64,000 nt of DNA from an uncultured Campylobacter sp. (GCF_937981295.1 NZ_CALJPC010000001.1:1-64000); one strand, 5' to 3'; counted from the first letter of the stretch, positions 1 through 8,544 are shown. Numbers and translations are program-made. Notes: generated from the sequence alone by a model not told the origin.

Positions 1-17
1 ATCCTATATAAAATTTC

Positions 18-45
18 AGGGGCGGGAGATTTCTCGCCCCTTTTT
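18..45 (+). terminator. Rho-independent terminator of a gene left of the window
   Basis: A 10-bp stem (18-27 with 32-41, one G-T pair) closes a GATT loop and is followed by TTTTT. The T-run is on the plus strand, so it most likely ends a plus-strand gene lying to the left and converging on metI. No coding sequence is visible in the first 338 bases. Confidence 0.75.
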
Positions 46-153
46 AAATTTAGATGCTACGACTAGATAAATTTCATAGCTTCACTCTTATGCGATAATA
101 ATCTTAATTAAACGCGCCATATCTGCCCGCGTAAAATTTACCGAAAGCGGCGC

Positions 154-249
154 CAATACAATTTATAAAATTCTACGCTTCTTTAAAATTCTATCCCTTC
201 TATGCCGCTTTAAAATTCTACGCTTTCTACTCCGCTTTAAAATTTTGCG
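154..249. repeat. 27-bp tandem repeat carrying AAAATTC
   Basis: Two adjacent 27-bp units (181-207 and 208-234) share CTTTAAAATTCTA, then TTCTA, then CCG, and differ only in the short stretches between. A partial unit precedes (about 164-180, TAAAATTCTACGCTT) and another follows (235-248). Each unit carries one RAATTY hexamer. The rest of 46-338 holds only A/T-rich sequence of the same flavour and no gene. Confidence 0.7.
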
Positions 250-338
250 ATACGAAATTTTTTCAATTTAAAATTTACGGCGAAAGCAGAGCAATCGGAA
301 TTCCGTAAGCAAAAATTTCGCCACAACCGCCAGCGCTC

Positions 339-1013
339 CTACTTTTTCGTAATTTTATAAAGTAAATTTCCGATGCTTTGGATTATCTGCACGAGCACGA
401 TCAGGATTACGACTGTATATGCCATTATGTCGGGGCGGAAGCGCTGAAAGCCATAGCGGATCGCCACGTCGCCGAGCCCGCCGCCGCCGACCGTGCCCGC
501 CATCGCCGTAAATCCGATGATGACGATGAGCGTTAGAGTAATCGCGCCGATGATGCTAGGCAGCGCCTCGACGAACATCACGCGAAAGATTATCTGCGTC
601 TTGCTCGCGCCGAAGCTCTTCGCCGCCTCGATCACGCCGCTATCAACCTCCAGCAGCGCGCTTTCGATGAGCCGCGCGATAAAGGGCGCCGAGCCGATAG
701 TAAGCGGCACGATCGCCGCGGTGGTGCCGATGCTCGTGCCGACAAGAAGCTTCGTAAGCGGAAAGAGCACGATCAGCAAAATTATAAACGGAAAGCTTCG
801 CAGCGTATTTATCGCGACGTCCAGCACGGCGTAAACGATGCGGTTTTCGCAAAGCCCGCCGCGGCGCGTAAGAATAAGCACGATCGCGAGCACGAGCCCC
901 AAAATAAACGCCAAAGCGGTGCTTACGAAGGTCATATACAGCGTCTCCAGCGTCGCGTTTAGTAGCAGCTTCGGAATCACTCCGCTAAAAAAATTTTGTA
1001 TCCACTCTATCAT
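339..1013 (-). CDS. metI: ABC transporter permease, methionine-type (MetI)
   Basis: This inner-membrane permease of the D-methionine/methionine uptake family has 224 residues, the usual size for MetI. It shows five or six hydrophobic segments. The cytoplasmic EAA loop that contacts the ATPase is visible around residues 128-150 (EAAKSFGAS), and the conserved glycine-rich stretch GTVGGGGLGDVA is near 173-184. The start ATG at 1013 has an AAAGGA ribosome site. The oddity is context: metI normally sits between metN (ATPase) and metQ (binding protein), but here cosR lies upstream and a convergent terminator lies downstream, so no partner gene is in reach. It may work with a MetN/MetQ encoded elsewhere or be a leftover. 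Confidence 0.85.
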   Translation of the reverse strand: MIEWIQNFFSGVIPKLLLNATLETLYMTFVSTALAFILGLVLAIVLILTRRGGLCENRIVYAVLDVAINTLRSFPFIILLIVLFPLTKLLVGTSIGTTAAIVPLTIGSAPFIARLIESALLEVDSGVIEAAKSFGASKTQIIFRVMFVEALPSIIGAITLTLIVIIGFTAMAGTVGGGGLGDVAIRYGFQRFRPDIMAYTVVILIVLVQIIQSIGNLLYKITKK

Positions 1014-1096
1014 TTATGTCCTTTCATTTTGTGCTTGTTTGCGCTATATCGAGCTTTTCACCATTTTAAATTTTAAAATTGACGGCGCAAGCCCGC

Positions 1097-1774
1097 TTAC
1101 TGTATCAGCTTATAGCCTACGCCGCGGATGGCATGGATGTAGCTGGGCGCCTTGGACGTTTCGCCAAGCTTTAGGCGGATGCGGCCGATGATGACGTCGA
1201 TGCTTTTGCTCGATGATTCCTCGCTTATGGAGCTGCAGTTGTAGATGAGCTCCTCGCGGGTGATTGCGCCGCCTTCCTTTTTGATGAGATACGAAAGCAC
1301 GTCGTATTCGGCGATGGTGAGCGACAGAGGCTGTCCTTTGAAGCTGATGACGTGGCGGAAATCATCCACTTCGAGATCTTTTTTGGGCTTGGCGGCGCGC
1401 TGGATGGAGTTTATGTCGTAGCGCTCGATGTGGCGTTTGATGCGCGCTAAAAGCTCTTGCGGATTATAAGGCTTTGGCAGATAATCGTCCGCGCCGAAGT
1501 CAAAAGCGTTGATCTTATCGGTCAGATCGTGGCGGGCGCTTGAGATTATGATCGGTATATCGGTGTTTTTGCGGATCTCTTTGCAGACCTCAAGCCCGTC
1601 CATCCCAGGAAGCGTGAGGTCTAAAATCACGAGGTTGAAATTTTCTAAATTTAGCTTAGAAAGCCCCAAAAACGGATCGTCCGCGACGGTTACTTCAATA
1701 TCGTATTGTTGCAGATATTCGCTTAAAATTTCGGCGAGTTCTAAATCGTCCTCTATCATTAAAATTTTAGTCAT
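1097..1774 (-). CDS. cosR: OmpR-family orphan response regulator CosR
   Basis: The protein has 225 residues: a receiver domain (about 1-120) and a C-terminal winged helix that binds DNA (about 130-225, ending in the YIHAIRGVGYKL wing). The sequence closely matches what I know of Campylobacter CosR / Helicobacter HP1043 (HsrA), an essential regulator of oxidative-stress genes without a cognate kinase. Receiver residues visible are D9/D10, D52 in VILDLTLPG, and the lysine in LPKPY. Homologues in this clade are described as having atypical phosphorylation sites, whereas here an aspartate stands at the canonical acceptor position. No histidine kinase gene lies next to it. The start at 1774 has AAAGG at 1781-1785. 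Confidence 0.9.
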   Translation of the reverse strand: MTKILMIEDDLELAEILSEYLQQYDIEVTVADDPFLGLSKLNLENFNLVILDLTLPGMDGLEVCKEIRKNTDIPIIISSARHDLTDKINAFDFGADDYLPKPYNPQELLARIKRHIERYDINSIQRAAKPKKDLEVDDFRHVISFKGQPLSLTIAEYDVLSYLIKKEGGAITREELIYNCSSISEESSSKSIDVIIGRIRLKLGETSKAPSYIHAIRGVGYKLIQ

Positions 1775-1799
1775 AAAAAACCTTTGAAATTTTGCGCGG

Positions 1800-1805
1800 A
1801 TTATA
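1800..1805 (-). promoter_or_regulatory. -10 box of cosR
   Basis: TATAAT on the minus strand lies 26 bp upstream of the cosR ATG, which predicts a very short leader. There is no clear -35 hexamer, as is usual for Campylobacter sigma70 promoters. Confidence 0.65.
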
Positions 1806-2061
1806 ACAAAATATAGTTTATATATTTTAAAGCGGCAAATTTGGGCGAAATTTTATAAAAATGAGGCGTGGCGGGGTGAAATTTTGAAATTTTTCGAAAC
1901 CGAGCGAAATTTCAAAGATTAGCCCCAAAAGTATGGCGGAATTTTGAAATTTCAAGAAGCAAAATCTGAAAAATTGACGAATTTGGGCTAAATTCGGCTA
2001 AATTTTGCCGATTTTTGCGTTTTTTTCTTAAAAAACTATTGTATTTTTTGCGAAACTATTG

Positions 2062-2095
2062 TAGAATACCGCCGAAACCACTTTATTTTAAAGGA
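2062..2095 (+). promoter_or_regulatory. Promoter -10 and ribosome site of hup
   Basis: TAGAAT at 2062-2067 is followed by AAGGA at 2091-2095 just before the hup ATG. The 11-mer AAACTATTGTA occurs twice just upstream (2033-2043 and 2052-2062), the second copy running into the -10 box, which could be a protein-binding direct repeat. The rest of the gap 1806-2032 holds only GAAATTT-rich sequence and no gene. Confidence 0.6.
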
Positions 2096-2100
2096 TTAGC

Positions 2101-2397
2101 ATGAAAAAAGCTGATTTTATCCAAGTAGTTGCCGAGAAGGCAGGTCTTTCTAAAAAAGATACCGTTAAGGTAGTAGATTCTGCACTTGAGGCTATCAAAG
2201 AGCTTTTGGTAAAAGGCGATGACATAAGCTTCATCGGCTTTGGATCTTTCGGCATCGCAGAGCGTGCAGCTCGCGAGGGTAAAGTTCCTGGCACAAACAG
2301 AACTTACAAATCTCCTGCTACTAAAGTAGTAAAATTTAAAGTCGGCAAACAGCTAAAAGAGGCTGTTGCAGCTGCAAAAGGCAAGAAGAAAAAATAA
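2101..2397 (+). CDS. hup: HU-family histone-like DNA-binding protein
   Basis: This 98-residue basic protein bends and compacts DNA as a dimer. The HU/IHF signature is clear: an N-terminal helix pair MKKADFIQVVAEKAGLS, the FIGFGSFGI core strand region, the R-x-GKVPGTNRTYKSPATKVVKF arm, and a lysine-rich C-terminus. It is a single-gene unit with its own promoter and a strong terminator directly after the stop. It is probably the main HU of the cell. An IHF subunit is unlikely given the length and tail. Confidence 0.93.
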   Translation: MKKADFIQVVAEKAGLSKKDTVKVVDSALEAIKELLVKGDDISFIGFGSFGIAERAAREGKVPGTNRTYKSPATKVVKFKVGKQLKEAVAAAKGKKKK

Positions 2398-2410
2398 TTT
2401 TCTTGCTCCA

Positions 2411-2437
2411 AGCCCCGTCTTCGGGGCTTTTCTCTTT
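2411..2437 (+). terminator. Terminator of hup
   Basis: AGCCCCG (2411-2417), loop TCTT, CGGGGCT (2422-2428), then TTTTCTCTTTT. This is a classic rho-independent terminator 13 bp after the hup stop. Confidence 0.9.
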
Positions 2438-2466
2438 TAAATTTATACAATCATAACTTTTTAAAT

Positions 2467-2553
2467 GCCCGAGTGGTGAAATTGGTAGACGCACCAGACT
2501 CAAAATCTGGCGAGGGCGACCTCGTGTCGGTTCGATTCCGACCTCGGGCACCA
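2467..2553 (+). tRNA. tRNA-Leu (anticodon CAA)
   Basis: An 87-base class II tRNA with the CCA end encoded. The acceptor arms GCCCGAG (2467-2473) and CTCGGGC (2543-2549) pair perfectly. The anticodon arm CCAGA-CTCAAAA-TCTGG gives anticodon CAA, reading UUG. A long variable arm (GAGGGCGACCTC region) and the T-arm GGTTCGATTCC are present. The class II arm and anticodon identify leucine. Confidence 0.95.
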
Positions 2554-2668
2554 TAAATCTTCTTTAAATTTTATCCGGAATTTCAACCGCCTTTTATGAA
2601 TTTCAACTTGCTATAAAATTTTTTATACTATTATTACCGCGGTATTTCTTTAAAAGAGGCAATTATTT

Positions 2669-4102
2669 ATGATACGTAAAATTCTTATCGCCAATCGCGG
2701 CGAGATCGCGGTTAGGATCATTAGAGCCTGCAGAGATCTGCATATCGGAAGCGTCGCGATCTACACCAAGCCGGACGTCGATTGCTTGCACGTAAAAATC
2801 GCCGACGAGGCCTACGAGGTTAGCGCTGACGCGCTAAAGGGCTATCTGGATGCCAAAAAGATCGTCGAGGTCGCTAAAGAGTGCGGCGCCGATGCGATAC
2901 ATCCAGGATATGGCTTTTTGAGCGAGAATTTTGACTTTGCAAAGGAGGTGGAGGACGCGGGCATTATTTTCATCGGTCCAAAACCCGACGTTATCCGCAA
3001 AATGGGCAATAAAAACATCGCTCGCTACCTAATGCGCAAAAACGGCATTCCGATCGTGCCAGGCACCGAAAAGCTAAATCACGAGAGCATGGATACGATC
3101 AAAAAATATGCGCGCGAGATCGGCTATCCCGTGATTTTAAAAGCTAGCGGCGGCGGCGGCGGACGCGGTATCCGCGAGGTGTGGGACGAGAAGGATATGC
3201 AGAGCGCCTACGACTCGTGCACGAGGGAAGCGAAGACCTTTTTTAATAACGATGAAATTTTTATGGAAAAACTCGTCGTCAAACCGCGTCACATCGAGTT
3301 TCAGATCATCGGCGATAATTACGGCAACATCATCCACCTCTGCGAGCGCGACTGCTCGATCCAGCGCCGTCACCAAAAGATCATCGAGATCGCGCCGTGC
3401 CCCTCGATAAGCGAGCATCTACGTAAGACGATGGGTACGACCGCAGTCGCTGCGGCGAAGGCAGTGAATTACACCAATGTCGGTACAGTGGAATTTTTAC
3501 TCGATGACTACAACAACTTCTATTTTATGGAGATGAATACCCGTATCCAGGTTGAGCACGGCATCACCGAGGAGGTTACGGGCGTCGATCTTGTCGTGCG
3601 CCAGATCCGCATTGCAAACGGCGAAATTTTAGAGCTTGAGCAAAGTGATATCAAGCCGCACGGCTACGCGATCGAGGCTAGAATCACCTCCGAAAACGTC
3701 TGGAAAAATTTCACCCCCGTTCCCGGCACAGTCAGCGATTATTATCCAGCACTAGGCCCTTCCGTGCGCGTCGATAGCCACATCTACAAAGGTTATAAAA
3801 TTCCGCCGTTTTACGACTCGCTTCTAGCCAAGCTCATCATTAAAACCACCGACTACGACCTGGCCGTTAATAAACTAGAGCGCGCGCTGAAGGAATTTCG
3901 TATCGAGGGGGTGCGCACTATCATTCCGTTTTTGCTTAGCATCAGCAAATCGCGCGAATTCCGACTCGGCTTTTTCGACACGAGCTATGTAGAGAAAAAT
4001 TTAGACAAAATTTTAGAAAACACCATCGACGATATGCAGCCGAATAAAAACGAAGCGATCGCCGCTATCATCGCTGCGATGCGCAAATCTGCGCGGATTT
4101 AG
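2669..4102 (+). CDS. pycA: Biotin carboxylase; probably pyruvate carboxylase subunit A
   Basis: A 477-residue ATP-grasp enzyme that carboxylates biotin with ATP and bicarbonate. Visible are the N-terminal Rossmann-like start (ILIANRGEIAVRI), the glycine-rich ATP loop KASGGGGGRGIR near residue 160, and the catalytic EMNTRIQVEHG near 290. It is longer than a normal AccC (about 445-450) and sits next to the small gene and bpt that, as I recall, also flank pycA in C. jejuni (Cj1037c-Cj1036c-Cj1035c). That favours the pyruvate carboxylase subunit, which makes oxaloacetate with an unlinked biotin-carrying PycB, over the fatty-acid AccC. AccC remains possible. Confidence 0.75.
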   Translation: MIRKILIANRGEIAVRIIRACRDLHIGSVAIYTKPDVDCLHVKIADEAYEVSADALKGYLDAKKIVEVAKECGADAIHPGYGFLSENFDFAKEVEDAGIIFIGPKPDVIRKMGNKNIARYLMRKNGIPIVPGTEKLNHESMDTIKKYAREIGYPVILKASGGGGGRGIREVWDEKDMQSAYDSCTREAKTFFNNDEIFMEKLVVKPRHIEFQIIGDNYGNIIHLCERDCSIQRRHQKIIEIAPCPSISEHLRKTMGTTAVAAAKAVNYTNVGTVEFLLDDYNNFYFMEMNTRIQVEHGITEEVTGVDLVVRQIRIANGEILELEQSDIKPHGYAIEARITSENVWKNFTPVPGTVSDYYPALGPSVRVDSHIYKGYKIPPFYDSLLAKLIIKTTDYDLAVNKLERALKEFRIEGVRTIIPFLLSISKSREFRLGFFDTSYVEKNLDKILENTIDDMQPNKNEAIAAIIAAMRKSARI

Positions 4103-4111
4103 GAAAGAGTT

Positions 4112-4393
4112 ATGGATTTTTTAGAGAGCCTGAGAGATATAAAAAAGGATATGCTTAAGGACAAAGCGGCAAGCTCCGCGCCCAAAAAGCCCAAAAAACC
4201 TAATCCAAATCGCGACGAGTTTAAAGATATTTTTAAAGATGATGATTTGAGCTTGCAAAGCGAAAGTGGCTTAGATGGCGTCGCGGAGGAATTCGACGCA
4301 GCCAAAGAGAGCATCGCCGCACGCGAAAAGCGCCTCAAAGACGAGTTTTTAAAATACGTGGACGCGGCGAATATCAAAAAGCTGAATGACTGA
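4112..4393 (+). CDS. Small charged protein of unknown function
   Basis: This 93-residue protein is almost all charged residues, with a Lys/Pro-rich stretch (APKKPKKPNPNRDEF, near 24-38), an acidic centre and a C-terminal predicted helix. There is no signal peptide or membrane segment. It starts 9 bp after pycA and overlaps bpt by 8 bp, so it belongs to that operon. A hypothetical gene occupies the same slot in C. jejuni, which argues that it is real. I do not recognise a domain and assign no function. Confidence 0.65.
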   Translation: MDFLESLRDIKKDMLKDKAASSAPKKPKKPNPNRDEFKDIFKDDDLSLQSESGLDGVAEEFDAAKESIAAREKRLKDEFLKYVDAANIKKLND

Positions 4394-5120
4394 AATTCCA
4401 TTTTGTACGCTGGATTTTGCCTGCCCCTATCTAGGCGGCAGAGCCGCACGCAGCGAGTATCTCTACATAAAAGACTGCGACTTCGAGTATAATTCAAACT
4501 TAGTGCAGCACGGCTACCGCCGCTTCGGCAGGTATTTTCAAAAGCCCGTTTGCGCAGCCTGCGCGGAGTGTAAAAGTTTGCGTGTCGATGCTTCAAATTT
4601 TAAATTTAGCAGATCGCACCGCCGCGTCTATAAAAATAATCGCACGACCGCCTATGTATGGCAATCTCGCCCGCTTTTAAACGATGCTCGTTTGGAGCTT
4701 TTCGCGCTCTATCACGACTACATGCATCTAAAAAAGGGCTGGCCTCTGCAAGAGATCGATTTTGAGCGATATGATGAAATTTACGTCCAGGGCCACGGCG
4801 ACTTCGGCAAAGAAATCTCTTACTACGGCGAGGATGGGCGGCTTATCTGCGTCGATCTCATCGATATCGTGGATGACGGCATTAGCTCGGTGTATTGCTA
4901 CTACGATCCGTATCTGCCGCATCTAAGTCTGGGTAAATTTTCGCTTTTAAAACAGATCGAGTTCGCCCAAGATCTGGGGCTACGATGGATCTATTTGGGC
5001 TACGCGGTTGAGCAGTGCCCGAGCCTGGCGTATAAATTTAACTACGAGCCATATGAAATTTTAAACTCATACGTAGAGCTTGACGCCCCCGCCGTGTGGG
5101 AGGGGCGCGTACAGAGATAA
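4386..5120 (+). CDS. bpt: Aspartate/glutamate leucyltransferase (Bpt)
   Basis: A 244-residue cytoplasmic enzyme of the N-end rule that moves leucine from Leu-tRNA onto proteins with N-terminal Asp or Glu, marking them for ClpS/ClpAP. The N-terminal cysteine cluster PYLGGRAARSEYL...VCAACAECKSLRVD (near 14-65) and the GNAT-like C-terminal half (YCYYDP, LGLRWIYLGYAVEQCPSLAYK) are typical of the ATE/Bpt family. Its start overlaps the preceding small gene. The last segment, after residue 235, looks slightly extended. Confidence 0.9.
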   Translation: MTEIPFCTLDFACPYLGGRAARSEYLYIKDCDFEYNSNLVQHGYRRFGRYFQKPVCAACAECKSLRVDASNFKFSRSHRRVYKNNRTTAYVWQSRPLLNDARLELFALYHDYMHLKKGWPLQEIDFERYDEIYVQGHGDFGKEISYYGEDGRLICVDLIDIVDDGISSVYCYYDPYLPHLSLGKFSLLKQIEFAQDLGLRWIYLGYAVEQCPSLAYKFNYEPYEILNSYVELDAPAVWEGRVQR

Positions 5121-5574
5121 GGTTCTGCGCGCAGGTACCCCGAGCAGCCTAGACAGACATACGCGCTGTGCGGTACGTGGAAGGATAGGCTCCGCTCGCT
5201 CTTGCAGCCTATAAATACGGCGCGCGGTAGAGATCGTGCTGCCGCGTAGAATTCGGTCGCGCGCAGATGCGACGCGGTATGTAAAAACGCGCCTCGGCGT
5301 CAAATCTCACGCTGAAATTTAGCGCCGCTCGACCTGCGAAATATCCGCGGTGATGAAATTTAAGGCGAGGAAATTTAAAAGTAGAGCGGATGGATTTGCA
5401 AATTTTGCGGTAGGCTCGGCATTTGCGTGTCGCAAGACGGCATGCGCGGCTTTTGGGCGTACTCGGCTCTTGAGTGCGCGCGAAAAAGGGCGATTAGTTT
5501 CGGCATCGTAGCAACTAGCTTCGGTTCTCTAGCGGACACCGCCGCGTAAGCGGCGGAGCAAAAAAGCGGCTTAT
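5121..5574. other. Gene-free stretch with a GNRA-type hairpin
   Basis: No convincing gene lies between bpt and the convergent beta-propeller gene. The sequence is rich in GCGCG and CGGTA strings of the kind found in the larger desert at 26-27.7 kb. A 7-bp perfect stem CCGCCGC/GCGGCGG with a GTAA loop lies at 5539-5556, 19 bp beyond the end of the minus-strand gene, but no T-run follows it on either strand. It may protect the transcript end rather than terminate. Confidence 0.5.
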
Positions 5575-6393
5575 TCAGGGCAAATTTATCAGCTCTACTT
5601 TGTTTTCCAGTGATTTTGGGATTAATAAAACCTTGCCGTCGCTTGAGATGTCCGCAGGTCTTTGCATCGCGCCGAGGTTTATTTTGCGTATCTGTCCGTT
5701 TGCATCGATACGCCAAATTTTACCGCTTAAAAGATCCTCACCCCAGTCGCTAACTAAAATTTCGCCGTTTTTTCCGCGCGCTATGCCGTAGAAAACCCCC
5801 TTCATATCGGCAAAGATCGAAATTTCGCGGGATTTCAGATCCATGCTTAGCACGCGCCCCGGGACCTTTCCACTAAGATCAAATGTAGTGATCAGAAGCT
5901 TATCGCCTTTAGCCAAAAGTCCGTTTGGGCTACCTAGCGATGGATCGATGCGTGCAAACTCATCCGCGGTGCGCGAGAGCAGGTCGATGCGCCAGATCGT
6001 CCCACGCGCGGGATCGCTTGCGAGCAAAACCTCGCTACCGAGCGCCACGACGTCGTTTAAGGCCTGCGCTCCCCCGATTTTTAGATTGAAAACCTCCTGG
6101 CCTTTGCTAAAGCCCCTGATCGCGTCCAGATCACACACGTAGAGCACGTCGCCGATCTGCGCCATTCCGCCCGGATTTACCAGATCGTCTATAAAATTTG
6201 TCTCAACGACACCCGAGTTTTTTACTATGCGGCTGATGAAGCCGTCGCGCTCTTGTGGATCTTCACTACTGCCGCGATTTGCGATATAAAAAGCGTCATC
6301 GGTAATAAGTGAACCACTAGGTGCGCTAAATCCGTCGATCTCTAGGCCAAAAAGCGCGCCCGCCAAGGCGCACAAAAGTAGAACCTTTTTCAT
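5575..6393 (-). CDS. Secreted beta-propeller protein (SMP-30/NHL-like)
   Basis: The 272-residue protein has a cleavable signal peptide (MKKVLLLCALAGALFG) and is therefore periplasmic or exported. The rest repeats a blade-like pattern of short strands: PSGSLITDDAFYIANRG, GGMAQIGDVLYVCD, PNGLLAKGDKLLITT, FYGIARGKNGEILVSDWG, PADISSDGKVLLIP. This is the signature of a six-bladed propeller related to SMP-30/gluconolactonase/NHL proteins. I see no catalytic set that would fix a substrate. It stands alone, with long gene-free stretches on both sides. Confidence 0.7.
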   Translation of the reverse strand: MKKVLLLCALAGALFGLEIDGFSAPSGSLITDDAFYIANRGSSEDPQERDGFISRIVKNSGVVETNFIDDLVNPGGMAQIGDVLYVCDLDAIRGFSKGQEVFNLKIGGAQALNDVVALGSEVLLASDPARGTIWRIDLLSRTADEFARIDPSLGSPNGLLAKGDKLLITTFDLSGKVPGRVLSMDLKSREISIFADMKGVFYGIARGKNGEILVSDWGEDLLSGKIWRIDANGQIRKINLGAMQRPADISSDGKVLLIPKSLENKVELINLP

Positions 6394-7421
6394 AATCTCT
6401 CCTTGATCTCGCCAAAATTTTAAGAATTTTAAAATTTTAAGGGAAGCGACGAGTGCCGGGTTAAAATTTTAAAATTCGCAGCGAGCTTTAAGATGAGCGA
6501 AATTTAAACCCGCAGAGCAAATAAAAGTGTAATTTTAATTAAACAAGGCGGCTTGATCGGCAAAATTCTAGTGGGTCGGAAGGCCTTGCTTCGCGCGTCG
6601 CTTTTAATTTGATGCGTCGAAGCCGAAGTGGAGTAGGTTTGTGTGCGCTTTGGTTTACGCCATCGCTCGCAGAATTTAGCCGTGAAATTAGACAGCATCT
6701 CGCGCGTAATTTCAAGCACCGTTGCATATGTAATTCATTTGCGGCTGTGTTCGTTTTGAAATTTAATTCTACGAGCGGATATTCTTTTGCAAATTGTGGG
6801 CGTGATTTTGATGCGCAGATGAAAGCGTTACGTTTAAAGACGCCTCCGCTTTAAAATTTGATTTAATTTAAACAAAGTGTGATTAAAATGCGATTTAAAT
6901 TTTATGTACCGCGGGTGTAAATTTCGGTCGCGAAAAGAGAACCTGCCGCAAAAATTATTTAAAATTTACAGTGCACAAAACGCCCTTTGAAATTTAAAAA
7001 TTTTAAAACGAGCCTACATGCTCTTTAAAAATTTAATACGTGAAATTCAAACTTTGAATAGAATGCACCGTACAATCTACGTTGTGCTTTTAAATTTAAT
7101 ATGCTAAATTTTAAACGCTGGACTCAAACCTCGCCGCTACAACTACTTTAAAAATTTAAAGCGTAAAATTAAAACCCAGCTTTAGAAATTAGGCGCGAAC
7201 GATAAAATTGGTTTTTTTAAGATTTAAAGCACAAAATCAAATCGCTCTATCGTACGGCCGTGGCAGTGGCTTTAAATTTTAATATGCAAAATTTTAAATC
7301 AAGTGTCGCGCGTACGACTAATCGCAGCCGTACACTTGAATTTTAAATCGTAAAATTTAAATTGCAGAAATTAATGCGCGCGCCGAAGCGGGAGCTGAAA
7401 ATCTAAAGCGCTCTGGCTGAC
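6394..7421. repeat. 1-kb gene-free region filled with AAATTT-centred degenerate repeats
   Basis: No open frame here looks like a gene; short frames such as the plus frame at 6609-6854 have implausible composition. By eye about a dozen AAATTT hexamers lie between 6841 and 7380. At about 7023, 7089, 7149, 7268 and 7338 a loosely repeated pattern recurs, roughly TTTAAA-TTTAA, two variable bases, GY, then AAAATT-TAAA, every 50-80 bp. It ends just before the lptB stop. Confidence 0.6.
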
Positions 7422-8144
7422 TTAGATGCTAAAATCCTCGCCGAGGTAGAATTTGCGCACATTTGGATCGCTGGCTATCTCTTTTGCGGTGCCTCCGGCA
7501 AACAGCTCGCCGTCTTTGATGACGTAGGCGCGGTCGCAGATCGCGAGTGTTTCACGGACGTTGTGATCAGTGATAAGCACGCCGATGCCAAGATCGCTTA
7601 AATCGCGCACGATGCTTTGGATGTCGCTAACGGCGATCGGATCGACGCCTGCAAACGGCTCATCTAAAAGTAGAAATTTCGGCGTTATCATCAGGCTTCG
7701 CGCGATTTCGCAGCGCCTGCGCTCGCCGCCGCTTAGGCTCACACCTTTGCGCAATCTGATCGGCTCGATGTTGAGTAGATTTAGCATCTCATCGACCTTT
7801 TGCGAGGCCTCCGTTTTGTTTTTGTATGTAATCTCCGCGGCAAGCATTAAATTTTCCTCAACGCTAAGCTCCTTAAAGATGCTGCTTTCTTGTGGTAGGT
7901 AGCCGATGCCGAGCTTAGCGCGTTTGTGAAGCGGAACCTTCGCGATGCTGTTCTCATTAAGCAAGATATCGCCGCCGCTAGCGCTTATCAGCCCGCAGAT
8001 CATATAAAACGTCGTGGTTTTGCCCGCTCCATTGGGCCCCAGCAGCCCCACGATCTCGCCGTTGTAAAGCTCCAGCGAGATGCCCTTAATGATCGGCGTG
8101 CCTTTTATGGTTTTTTTAAGACCCCTGACTTCCAGTTTATGCAT
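7422..8144 (-). CDS. lptB: LPS export ABC transporter ATPase LptB
   Basis: This 240-residue ATPase powers LptFG, which pulls lipopolysaccharide out of the inner membrane and pushes it along the Lpt bridge. It shows Walker A GPNGAGKTT (36-44), the LSGGERRRCEIAR signature near 137-149, Walker B LLLDEPFAGVDP near 160-170 and the H-loop ITDHN near 193. The length and the C-terminal YLGEDF end are typical for LptB. It overlaps tsaE by 8 bp and is last in a three-gene minus-strand operon. Confidence 0.93.
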   Translation of the reverse strand: MHKLEVRGLKKTIKGTPIIKGISLELYNGEIVGLLGPNGAGKTTTFYMICGLISASGGDILLNENSIAKVPLHKRAKLGIGYLPQESSIFKELSVEENLMLAAEITYKNKTEASQKVDEMLNLLNIEPIRLRKGVSLSGGERRRCEIARSLMITPKFLLLDEPFAGVDPIAVSDIQSIVRDLSDLGIGVLITDHNVRETLAICDRAYVIKDGELFAGGTAKEIASDPNVRKFYLGEDFSI

Positions 8145-8544
8145 AGCTTACCTCGTATTTTCGCCCTTGCGCGTGCGGCGTGATCCTCACTACGCAAAAA
8201 TCAAGCTCATATTTTTTAAGTAAATTTATCAAATTTTCATCCGCCCATTCGATCAGATGAAGCCCCTCTTCAAATAAATTTTCAAATAGTCCGTTTTTTA
8301 AAATCCCCTCACAGCCGCCGTTATAGATGTCGTAATGATAAATTTTGCCGTAGTTTTGCATGATCGAAAATGTCGGCGAGCTCACGTGCTCGTCTAACCC
8401 GTGAGCCCGCACGATCGCGCGCGCAAGAGTCGTTTTGCCGCTGGCAAGATCGCCTATTAGCAAGATTATGCCGCTTTTTGGCAGAGCCTGCACGAGGCGT
8501 GAAATTTCATCCTCGCCGCAGATGAGTTCAAAGTTCTTGGACAT
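8137..8544 (-). CDS. tsaE: tRNA threonylcarbamoyladenosine biosynthesis ATPase TsaE
   Basis: A small P-loop ATPase (135 residues) that works with TsaB/TsaD to form t6A at position 37 of ANN-decoding tRNAs. Walker A GDLASGKTT is at 31-39, followed by VSSPTFSIMQNY and the HYDIYNG / LHLIEWADEN blocks typical of TsaE. It overlaps the S4 protein upstream by 17 bp and lptB downstream by 8 bp, so the three are translated as one unit. Confidence 0.92.
   Translation of the reverse strand: MSKNFELICGEDEISRLVQALPKSGIILLIGDLASGKTTLARAIVRAHGLDEHVSSPTFSIMQNYGKIYHYDIYNGGCEGILKNGLFENLFEEGLHLIEWADENLINLLKKYELDFCVVRITPHAQGRKYEVSYA

Noticed and set aside
6609..6854. Plus-strand frame of 81 codons in the 6.4-7.4 kb gap
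   Set aside because: No ribosome site, no family features, and residue composition typical of non-coding repeat DNA.
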